Positions 1 to 7,700 of a stretch of 10,331 nucleotides of DNA are shown in pieces (within the stretch, counting starts at the first letter, position 1; the number at the start of each line of letters is the position of its first letter). The stretch lies in the NCBI GenBank assembly GCA_002417685.1, contig DICP01000090.1, positions 1 to 10,331 on the forward strand. The letters run 5' to 3'. The translations under genes were made by a program, and so were the position numbers. This DNA comes from Candidatus Mesolinea sp. UBA5823 (GTDB lineage Bacteria > Chloroflexota > Anaerolineae > Anaerolineales > Anaerolineaceae). The notes beneath the pieces were generated by a model that was given only the letters and a program-made list of their open reading frames with translations, searched no databases and was not told where the DNA came from.

Positions 1-107
1 CATTCTTAACGCTCTTTTTTGGGCTAATTCCTTACGTTCATTTCAATAGGACATTTCTATTTTGCTACTTTAGGACATCATTACTTTAGCCTTACAAGGC
101 TTTGCTT
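1..107. other. Intergenic region downstream of rpoD
   Basis: AT-rich stretch after the rpoD stop codon. It holds a short perfect inverted repeat, AGCCTT-AC-AAGGCT (88-101), just past the stop. No run of T follows it on the minus strand, so it is not a convincing intrinsic terminator. An 8-bp direct repeat TAGGACAT occurs at 47-54 and 71-78. A minus-strand ATG sits at the very edge (positions 3-1) behind a weak AAGAG, and could be the start of the next gene, but nothing of its coding sequence is visible. No gene is supported here. Confidence 0.5.
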
Positions 108-1565
108 TTAATAATAATCTCGCAAGGAACTTTTATTCTTAGGGTTACGCAGCTTGCGTAAAGCCGTGCTCTCAATTTGGCGGATGCGTTCGCGTGTCAA
201 GCCGAAGCGTTCACTGATCTCCTCCAGAGAATGGTTAATCCCATCGGTCAAGCCAAAGCGCATCTCCAACACTTCGCGCTCACGGTCAGCCAAAGTGCCC
301 AACGAACGCCGCACACTTTCACGCAAGTCTTCCAGGATGACTTCTTCAATCGGTTCGGAAGCTTCAGCATCCTCGACATAATCCGCCAAGGTGCTGTTGT
401 CTTCATCGCCTATGGGGCTTTCCAAGGAGATCGGCTCCTCGCTGATTTTTAGGATTTCCATAACCTTTTGGGTAGCCTCATCCCAGCGGTGTAAACATGC
501 TGGATCTAATTCTTCGCGGTTATAGTCCGCCCTTTTAATTGCCTTCTGATCTTTTTCATCGAGAAAGCCGGAATCGACAGCAATTTCGGCAAAAGTTGGT
601 TCGCGGCCAAATTCCTGCACTAATTCGCGCTGCACCTTCATCAGTTTACTGATGGATTCGACCATGTGCACAGGGATGCGTATGGTACGCGCGTTTTCCA
701 AGATGTAGCGGCTGACAGATTGACGGATCCACCAGGTGGCATAGGTGCTAAAACGGAAACCGCGGGTTGGATCGTATTTCTGCACAGCGCGGAGCAAGCC
801 GATATTCCCTTCTTGAATGAGATCCATGATGTTGATGCCCCTGCCAGTATAGCGTTTGGCGACGCTCACCACCAAGCGCAGGTTATATTCCACCAGCTGA
901 CGACCAGCCGCCTTAGCATTTTCGCGTAATTGCTCCACACATTGGCGGTTTTCTTCTTCGCTTGGAAGAACTTCGGTCAACACTTCCCAGTTTGGTAAGT
1001 GTTCCTGCTGGCTGACATAGCTCAGTAAGGCTTGTAAAAATTCCGGCGGCAGCAAATAGGCATCTAAGTAAATCCGGCAAAGATCGCGGGCTAAAATCTC
1101 CCATTCATGATCCTGCCCCCAACGCTCATCGCGCAAGTAAGCATAGACGTACGAATCCTTGCTTTGTAAACAGTCTTGATGCAACGCTCGAGCTTCTTCC
1201 AGCACTGCACTAAGCTTTGGTGGCACTTTGTGCACATGCTCGGCATCCAGCTCCACCTGTGACCAAGTCGATTTCATGTCTTTGTACACTGCTTGCAAAT
1301 CTAAAAGCTTTTCTGGGGTCAGGTATGTCTTTAAGCGCTTTTCAGCCTGTACGCAGATAGCAAGTTGGAACTCGCCTTTATCGTCTAATAACTTATCACG
1401 ATTAATTTCCTGCAGATAAAGCTGAATAGGTTCCCCCACCAAAGAGGCGTTCTCTAAAACTGGCAGGTAGTACTCCTTGATGTCTTCTTCGTCATAAACA
1501 ATTTCTTCATCGTCAAATTGAGGATTGTTTTCCTCTTTATCTGCTTCTAAGGAATGATTTTCCAT
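108..1565 (-). CDS. rpoD: RNA polymerase primary sigma factor RpoD (sigma-70/sigma-A)
   Basis: Primary (housekeeping) sigma factor, 485 aa. It directs core RNA polymerase to -10/-35 promoters. Seen in the sequence: an acidic N-terminus (1-40) in place of a full region 1.1; region 1.2 (about 45-70, EPIQLYLQEI); a largely helical non-conserved stretch (about 75-210); region 2 (about 219-301) with the core-binding DLIQEGNIGLLRAV and the promoter-melting and -10-reading FSTYATWWIRQSVSR; region 3, with the 3.2 finger EEPISLESPIGDED (376-389); and region 4 (about 408-485), with the -35-reading helix-turn-helix SLEEISERFGLTRERIRQIE. Region 3 is unusual. Between EIA (327-329) and the helix leading to EEPISLE there are about 29 more residues than in E. 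coli or Bacillus. The gene starts 24 nt after dnaG, so co-transcription is likely. The Shine-Dalgarno AGGA is about 10 nt from the ATG, a little far. Identity is secure; a minor group 2 sigma is less likely given the dnaG linkage. Confidence 0.97.
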   Translation of the reverse strand: MENHSLEADKEENNPQFDDEEIVYDEEDIKEYYLPVLENASLVGEPIQLYLQEINRDKLLDDKGEFQLAICVQAEKRLKTYLTPEKLLDLQAVYKDMKSTWSQVELDAEHVHKVPPKLSAVLEEARALHQDCLQSKDSYVYAYLRDERWGQDHEWEILARDLCRIYLDAYLLPPEFLQALLSYVSQQEHLPNWEVLTEVLPSEEENRQCVEQLRENAKAAGRQLVEYNLRLVVSVAKRYTGRGINIMDLIQEGNIGLLRAVQKYDPTRGFRFSTYATWWIRQSVSRYILENARTIRIPVHMVESISKLMKVQRELVQEFGREPTFAEIAVDSGFLDEKDQKAIKRADYNREELDPACLHRWDEATQKVMEILKISEEPISLESPIGDEDNSTLADYVEDAEASEPIEEVILEDLRESVRRSLGTLADREREVLEMRFGLTDGINHSLEEISERFGLTRERIRQIESTALRKLRNPKNKSSLRDYY

Positions 1566-1589
1566 TTTCTATGATTCCTTTTATTAGGT

Positions 1590-3524
1590 TTACCGGCTGT
1601 GTTTGTAGGATGCACTCGTGCCGCCAGCTAATGGAGATTGAAAAGCCAGGTCCAAAATGCGGCGTCGATTGAGCAGCTCGAGCAGCAAAATCTGAGCTTC
1701 TTCCTCGCTAAAGGTTTTTTCTTCCAATTCCGATTGTAAAAATTGGATTTCTTGAATGCGATCCTGCACAACATTACGCCGGATCCGCAATACGGTGCGT
1801 ACCTGTTCAGTTAAGTGCTTTTCCTCTGAAGGCGGCAAGATTTTGCTCATTGTGGGTGGCTCCTCTTTTTCCTCTAAACCTTCAGGTAGATTTTCTTCTA
1901 AATATTCCTTCGGAGACATTAAATCTTGTTCTAAGCTAGCCTTAACCAGCTTAAACCCTTGGCGGAAGTCGCTCTCCATAAAATCAGCTTCATCAAAAGA
2001 TTCCAGCCCAAGCAGCCCCAGCGAACGGTTCAGGCGGTAAAGCGATTCTGGATCCCGAAGGAGAGCTTGTAAAGCTTCCTTCTCCAATATGCGGTTGCGA
2101 GAAGCGCTATCCGCCAGTGGACTCGCTCCAGGGCTTAGCATTGCTTCCCTTTGCGCTCCTCGTGAGCGCCGCGGTTGGCGTTTCTGTGGCGTAGCAACTA
2201 ATAGTGCACGCACATCCACATGCAGCAACCTTGCTAACTGCTCGCGGTAGGCTTCCCGTTCAACTGGATCAGCCACATCTTCAATCAAAGGCAGCACTTG
2301 GGCGGCAATTTCCCGCTTGACTTTGGCATCCTCCAGGTTCTGAGAAGCAGCTAAAGTCTCCATCACATGCACCACAATGGGTTTAGCCTTGGCAACAATC
2401 TGCTCCCAGGCTTGCGGGTCCGCAAGCACAATCTCATCAGGATCCTTGCCTTCAGGCAGTGTAGTTACGCGGATGTCTGCCCTTAGGCGCGATTCTACAT
2501 GCAGCAAGCCGTGGGCATCGAAGCGCAATTCAGCTTCTTGATCCAACGTTTGGCGCGCGGTTTCCAAACCACGCAAGGTAGCTTTTTCACCTGCAGCGTC
2601 TGGGTCCAACGCTAAGACGATATTGCGCGAGAACTTTTTAAGTAAAGTAAATTGATCCTCAGTCAGCGCCGTACCCATTGGGGAGACCGCATTATGAAAG
2701 CCAGCCTGATGCAGACCGATCACGTCCATATAGCCTTCCACAATCACCGCTTGTTCACTTTTGCGGATCTCTCGGCGAGCCATATCCAAACCATAGAGCA
2801 AGCCGCCCTTATCAAAAAGATCCGTGCGGGGAGAGTTGATGTATTTAGCTGCGGTTTGATCCTCACTGAAAAGGATCCTGCCGCCAAACCCCGCCATCTT
2901 CCCATAAGTATCCCGGATCGGGAACATCAGCCTCTGGCGGAAGCGGTCGTAACTGGTGCCATCTTCCCGCAGGGTTATCAGCCCAGCGGATTCTAACAAG
3001 CTTTGGTTATAGCCTTTGCGTTGCAGGGCGCTGCCCAGCGCATTCCAAGTTGAGGGAGCATAGCCAAGCCCCCAAATCTTAATCGTTTCATCGCTCAAGC
3101 CGCGTTGATGCAAATAATCCAGGGCTTGCCTGCCTTCAACCGTTTCTAACATTTGCCGGCGGAAAAACTGAACCGCTTCCTCCAGCACCTGCCGCAAAGC
3201 TTCTTTGTGGCTCTCGTCGGCTGAGGATTCTTGCGTACTTGGGCTTAGTTGCACGCCAGCTTTATCCGCTAAATATCGCAAGGTTTCAGCAAAATCCCAG
3301 CCTTCACGCTTCATCACAAATCGAAATATATCCCCGCCTTCGTTGCAAGCGCCAAAACAGCGCCAAGTTTGGGTATCAGGAAAGACGACAAAAGAAGGCG
3401 TGCGCGTATTGGAGTGAAATGGGCAAAAGCCGATGTAATTCTTCCCGGTGCGGCGCAATTTCACCGTCTGCGAAACGATATCAACAATATCTAATTGTGC
3501 TTTAACTTCGTCAACGACGCTCAT
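1590..3524 (-). CDS. dnaG: DNA primase DnaG
   Basis: Replicative primase, 644 aa, which makes RNA primers at the fork together with the DnaB-type helicase. The N-terminal zinc-binding domain has C34-P-F-H37 and C56-F-G-A-C60 as likely zinc ligands. The spacing is C-x2-H-x18-C-x3-C, one residue longer in two places than the common C-x2-H-x17-C-x2-C. The RNA polymerase core runs from about 110 to 420, with FRQRLMFPIRD (195-205) and the TOPRIM motifs EGYMDVI (263-269, E263) and LALDPDAAG (304-312, D307/D309) that bind the metals. The C-terminal part (about 420-644) is Glu-rich and helical and should be the helicase-binding region, but I recognise little in it. ATG at 3524 is chosen over an in-frame GTG at 3530 because GGAGG (3532-3536) is 7 nt from the ATG and only 1 nt from the GTG. 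The gene lies 33 nt after the DHOD-like gene and 24 nt before rpoD, with no terminator in either gap. Confidence 0.97.
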   Translation of the reverse strand: MSVVDEVKAQLDIVDIVSQTVKLRRTGKNYIGFCPFHSNTRTPSFVVFPDTQTWRCFGACNEGGDIFRFVMKREGWDFAETLRYLADKAGVQLSPSTQESSADESHKEALRQVLEEAVQFFRRQMLETVEGRQALDYLHQRGLSDETIKIWGLGYAPSTWNALGSALQRKGYNQSLLESAGLITLREDGTSYDRFRQRLMFPIRDTYGKMAGFGGRILFSEDQTAAKYINSPRTDLFDKGGLLYGLDMARREIRKSEQAVIVEGYMDVIGLHQAGFHNAVSPMGTALTEDQFTLLKKFSRNIVLALDPDAAGEKATLRGLETARQTLDQEAELRFDAHGLLHVESRLRADIRVTTLPEGKDPDEIVLADPQAWEQIVAKAKPIVVHVMETLAASQNLEDAKVKREIAAQVLPLIEDVADPVEREAYREQLARLLHVDVRALLVATPQKRQPRRSRGAQREAMLSPGASPLADSASRNRILEKEALQALLRDPESLYRLNRSLGLLGLESFDEADFMESDFRQGFKLVKASLEQDLMSPKEYLEENLPEGLEEKEEPPTMSKILPPSEEKHLTEQVRTVLRIRRNVVQDRIQEIQFLQSELEEKTFSEEEAQILLLELLNRRRILDLAFQSPLAGGTSASYKHSR

Positions 3525-3531
3525 CCCCACG

Positions 3532-3536
3532 CCTCC
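3532..3536 (-). promoter_or_regulatory. Ribosome binding site of dnaG (decides the start)
   Basis: GGAGG on the minus strand, 7 nt upstream of the ATG at 3524. It almost touches the upstream in-frame GTG (3530), which would leave a 1-nt spacer. This favours MSVVDEVKAQ as the true N-terminus, which is also where the DnaG family usually begins. Confidence 0.8.
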
Positions 3537-3557
3537 GAAACATCAGCTATGCGCTGG

Positions 3558-4562
3558 CTAAAGAACTTTTTCGTCAAAGGACTTGAGTGAGCTAATGTAG
3601 TTGGCGCGTTCGTAAACAGTGGCGTTTGGCACCTTGTCATAGCGCAAGACCCCACGCATCTGTTTAACCGAATCATATCCATTCCGGTCCATCCAGTCAT
3701 TAAAGTTCTGCAGCATGGTTGCGGCAGCGCCAATGCCGTGTTGCAAGAATTCCGAGACAACATAAGTTACATTTGCTCCAGCCATTACGCCTCGCACCAT
3801 ATCTTCAGCGGTGTGCACGCCACCACTTAAGGCAAAGTCTGCCTTGAGTTGTGCAGAGGCTATTGCGATCCATCGCGCTGGCAGGGAGAGATCGGCACTA
3901 CTGCTAAGCGGCGCCTTGCGGATGATATCCAACGATTGGATGTCAAAATCTGGCTGCATAAAGCGATTAAACAAGACAAAGCCTTCTGCTCCGGCTTTAT
4001 AAGCCCGCGCTAGAAAGTGCGGCAGTGCGGTCAAATAAGGGGAAAGTTTCACCGCCACTGGAAGGTTGATACTCTTGCAAACTTCCTCGATGAGATTAAT
4101 ATAGCTCTTTTCGACCTGATCACAGGTTAATTGTGGATCAATAACCATGGAATAAATGTTCAATTCCAACGCATCCGCGCCGGCTGCCTGAAGTTGTTGG
4201 GCTAATTTAATCCATCCTCCGATGCTGGTTCCATTGAGGCTTGCAATGACCGGGATTTCAACAGCCTCTTTAATGCGCTGCAATTGAGCAATATAACGAT
4301 CGGCAAAGCTGAGAATTTCAGGCGGTTCTACCAGGTAGGTTTGCGCTTCTGGCTGGCTTTCAGTGCCCTTGTTGAGGAAATAATCTAAGCGTAAGCTTTC
4401 ATGAGTGATTTCTTCCTCAAAGAGGGAATACATCACAATAGCGCTAACGCCGTTATCTTCTAATTGTTTTACCAAGTCCAAATGGTGTGCAAAGGGAGAA
4501 GCACCGGCAACTAAGGGATTTTTAAGGTTCAATCCCAAATATGTGGTTTTTAAATCAGCCAT
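3558..4562 (-). CDS. Dihydroorotate dehydrogenase-like flavoprotein (function uncertain)
   Basis: A 334-aa TIM-barrel FMN protein of the dihydroorotate dehydrogenase superfamily. Family features are visible: the N-terminal strand TTYLGLNLKNPLVAGASP (6-23), N110 in IASLNGTS, K172 in VAVKLSPY, N200 in VLFNRF, the FMN-phosphate loop ALSGGVHTAEDMVRGVMAGA (244-263), and a C-terminal helix with the QMRGVLR and ERANYISSL stretches. The catalytic loop NxSCPN/NxSSPN of true DHODs is replaced by N136-I-Y-S-M-V-I-D-P, so there is no conventional active-site loop. A role in pyrimidine synthesis is therefore doubtful, and no other pyr gene is nearby. I recall this subgroup as a frequent neighbour of nifJ, as here, which suggests a link to ferredoxin or pyruvate metabolism; that is inference. 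The start is set by AGGAGG, 5 nt before the ATG. The gene is the first of a likely operon with dnaG and rpoD. I withhold the symbol pyrD. Confidence 0.85.
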   Translation of the reverse strand: MADLKTTYLGLNLKNPLVAGASPFAHHLDLVKQLEDNGVSAIVMYSLFEEEITHESLRLDYFLNKGTESQPEAQTYLVEPPEILSFADRYIAQLQRIKEAVEIPVIASLNGTSIGGWIKLAQQLQAAGADALELNIYSMVIDPQLTCDQVEKSYINLIEEVCKSINLPVAVKLSPYLTALPHFLARAYKAGAEGFVLFNRFMQPDFDIQSLDIIRKAPLSSSADLSLPARWIAIASAQLKADFALSGGVHTAEDMVRGVMAGANVTYVVSEFLQHGIGAAATMLQNFNDWMDRNGYDSVKQMRGVLRYDKVPNATVYERANYISSLKSFDEKVL

Positions 4563-4579
4563 TTTTCCTCCTGCAATGA

Positions 4580-4608
4580 ATTATACCCATTAGAAGTAAA
4601 AAGAATAA
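4580..4608 (-). promoter_or_regulatory. Probable promoter of the DHOD-like gene/dnaG/rpoD operon
   Basis: The minus strand carries a perfect -10 hexamer TATAAT (4580-4585), 7 nt upstream of the AGGAGG Shine-Dalgarno (about 4567-4572). With a 17-bp spacer the -35 would be TTATTC (4603-4608), a poor match, and it lies inside the stem of the nifJ terminator. Transcription from here would give a leader of only about 10-15 nt. The exact TATAAT and its placement behind a terminator support a promoter; the weak -35 lowers confidence. Confidence 0.5.
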
Positions 4609-4640
4609 CGATGGCGTGAATACAACGCCATCGTTATTCT
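4598..4640 (-). terminator. Rho-independent terminator of nifJ
   Basis: A perfect 16-bp inverted repeat: arms 4602-4617 (AGAATAACGATGGCGT) and 4625-4640, with a 7-nt loop. On the minus strand the hairpin is followed by TTTTT (4598-4602). It lies 73 nt past the nifJ stop codon (hairpin edge to stop) and ends about 36 nt before the DHOD-like ATG. The hairpin is symmetrical, but the U-tract exists only on the minus strand, so it works in the direction of nifJ. Confidence 0.85.
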
Positions 4641-4651
4641 ACCTTAGTTAG

Positions 4652-4698
4652 GGCTTAATTTCTTGGAGCAGCTCATGCACCTGCATGAAGAATAAGCC
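4652..4698 (-). repeat. Compound inverted repeat in the nifJ 3' untranslated region
   Basis: An outer stem GGCTTA (4652-4657) / TAAGCC (4693-4698) continues, after a 2-nt bulge, with TTCTT (4660-4664) / AAGAA (4688-4692). Inside lies a near-palindrome TCATGCA-CC-TGCATGA (4673-4688) that shares one base with the outer stem. No T-run follows on either strand, so this is not a standard terminator. It sits between the nifJ stop and the true terminator and may stabilise the 3' end of the message, or it may be chance. Confidence 0.35.
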
Positions 4699-4712
4699 AA
4701 AAGTCAAATCGA

Positions 4713-7700
4713 CTATTTTTCAGGGGTGCTTGTTTCTCCATTCTTACCAAGCGAGTAATCCATTGCAGCCATCTGAGAGTAAATTGCCCAACGGCGGTCA
4801 GCATCTTCTTGTGCTTTACGCATCAGTTCTTCCGCGCGTTCCTCGTCCATCTGCAGTAACATGCGATAACGAGTTTCATTATAGGCATACTCGGAGACCC
4901 TGATCGAGGGTGCCTTAGAATCCAATTGGAGCGGGTTCTTACCTTCTTCAATCAGGCGGGGGTCATAGCGGTAAATTGGCCAAACCCCAGCCTCGACTGC
5001 CAGCTTCTGCTGAACTAAGCCCTGGGACATATCAATTCCGTGGTTGATGCAGTGGCTGTAAGCAATGATCAATGAGGGCCCTTCGTAGGAATCAGCCTCT
5101 ACAAAAGCTTGCAGGGTCTGCCGATCACTACCGCCCATCGCTACCTGTGCTACATAGATATTTCGATAGGTCATCGCGATCATACCCAAGTCTTTTTTGG
5201 CGCTGGCACGCCCGTTGCTGGCAAATTTAGCAACTGCTGCACGCGGCGTGGCTTTGGAAGATTGACCACCGGTATTGGAGTAGACCTCGGTATCGAGCAC
5301 CAGTACGTTCACGTCTAAGCCAGAAGCTAAGACATGATCCAAGCCGCCATAACCAATATCGTACGCCCAACCATCACCGCCAAAAATCCACACGCTCTTG
5401 CGCACTAAGTAATCCGCCAAGGAAAGTAAGTTGACCAGCTCCGGGGAGTCCTTTCCTTTGAGGACCTCTTTCAACTGGGCAACGCGCTTACGCTGCTCTT
5501 GGATTTCTCTCTCGTTCTTTTGGGAGGCGGTGAGCAAAGCCTCAGCCAATTCCTCGCCAATCTCCGCTTTGTGTTTTTCTACGAGCGCAATAGCTTCGTC
5601 TTTCATCTTATCAATAGCCAAGCGCATGCCTAAACCAAACTCAGCATTATCCTCGAATAACGAGTTGTTCCAAGCCGGCCCACGCCCATCTTGATTCTTG
5701 GTGTAGGGTGTGGTGGGCAGGTTGCCGCCATAAATTGACGAGCAGCCCGTGGCGTTGGCAATCACCATGCGGTCGCCAAACAGTTGCGTAGCTAACTTGA
5801 TATAGGGTGTTTCACCACAGCCAGCACAGGCGCCCGAAAACTCAAACAGCGGTTCGAGTAATTGGGAGTTCTTGACCAGATGTAACGGAATCGTTGCCCG
5901 GTCGATGAATGGAAGCGTCAGGAAGAAATCCCAATTCTTCATCTCGCGCTCGCGAATGGGCGGCTGAGGAACCATCATCAACGCCTTGCGACTGGGGTCG
6001 GTCTTGTCTTTCCCCGGGCAGTTCTGAGCGCACATGCCGCAACCCGTGCAGTCTTCCGGTGCGACCTGCACTGTCCAAGAATAGCCATCCATCCAAGGGC
6101 GGCTTTTAGAAGCCGTCGACTTAAATTCTTCAGGGGCGCTTTCGAGCAGTTCGTTCTTATACAATTTCACTCGAATAGCAGCATGCGGGCAGACGAATGA
6201 GCAGCGCCCACACTGGATGCACAATTCGGGGGTCCAGTTGGGGATCTCCAAAGCAATGTTGCGCTTCTCCCACTTGGTCGTTCCCGTTGGGTAGGTGCCG
6301 TCATTGGGCAGTTTGCTCACCGGCAGCTCGTCACCACGCCGGTCGATCATCGCGCCTAAAACTTCACGCACAAACTCTGGGGCTTCCGCGGGGACTGGGC
6401 TGCGCCGTTGCTTTGTGCTGGTAACCTTATCTGGCACAGTGACTTTGTGCAGGTTTGCTAAGGCATTATCCACCGCCTCGAAATTCTTCCGCACCACCGC
6501 TTCGCCGCGTTTGCCATAGGTTTTTTCAATCGAGTGCTTGATTTGCGCGATGGCTTCCTCGCGGGGCAAAATGCCACTGATAGCGAAGAAACAAGTCTGC
6601 ATAATCGTGTTGATACGATTGCCCATGCCGGCTTTATCAGCCACAGCATAAGCATCGATGACGTAGAAGTTAATTTGCTTATCGATCAGGGCGCGCTGCA
6701 TTTCTATAGGCAGCGAATCCCAGACCTCTTCCGGCCCGTAAATAGTATTGAGCAAGAAGGTTGCTCCCTTGCGGGCATACTTGAGCATATCGAAACGATC
6801 GATAAAACTCATTTGGTGGCAGCCAATAAAGTTAGCTTCGCCTTCGTGGATTAAGTAAGGTGCATGAATTGGCTTGGGCCCAAAGCGCAAGTGCGAAACA
6901 GTCACAGCTCCAGATTTCTTGGAGTCATACTCAAAGTAACCCTGAGCATAATTGTCGGTTTCGTCGCCGATGATCTTGATGGAGTTCTTATTGGCACCTA
7001 CCGTGCCGTCAGAACCGAGCCCAAAGAACATAGCTTGCACCACGTCTTTATCCAGAACTTCGAAGGTGGGGTCCCATTCCAAACTCAAGTTGGTGAGGTC
7101 ATCGATGATGCCAATGGTAAATTCGGTCTTTGGCTGCTCTTTTTTAAGCTCATCAAAGACTGCCTTAGCCATAGATGGGGTGAATTCTTTGGAGGAAAGA
7201 CCGTAGCGCCCGCCTGTGATGATTGGCATGCTCGTGAAGAGTGCCGAACCTTCCGCCAAAGCCATTTTCACAGCGTTGACCACGTCTTTATACAGCGGCT
7301 CGCCCATAGCGCCACTTTCTTTTGTGCGGTCTAAAACAGCAATTTTCTTCACGGTGGGCGGCAGCACAGCCATCAAGTGCTTGGTGGAGAACGGACGGTA
7401 AAGGCGGACGGTTACAACGCCAACTTTTTCGCCACGTTTGGTCAGGACTTCGGCAACTTCCCGCACGGTTTCAGCACCAGATGCCATCACCACAATCACA
7501 CGGTCCGCATCCGGCGCACCGTTGTATTCCATGATGTGATAGTTGCGGCCAGTGAGTTCACCAAACTTGCGCATTTCCTCTTCGACAATGCCTACTGTTT
7601 TCTCATAGAAGGGGTTTACCGTTTCACGACCCTGGAAGTACACATCCGGGTTTTGCGAAGTGCCACGAAGGACCGGCGCATCCGGGTTTAAGGCGCGCTT

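Noticed and set aside
88..101. AGCCTT-AC-AAGGCT as an rpoD terminator
   Set aside because: The stem is short with a 2-nt loop and no T-run follows on the minus strand.
3558..4562. Calling the flavoprotein pyrD
   Set aside because: The catalytic loop of dihydroorotate dehydrogenases is absent and no pyrimidine gene is nearby.
6864..7334. A 156-codon plus-strand open frame, and several others inside nifJ, dnaG and rpoD
   Set aside because: All lie opposite well-recognised coding sequence, show no family motif and have no ribosome binding site that would support them.
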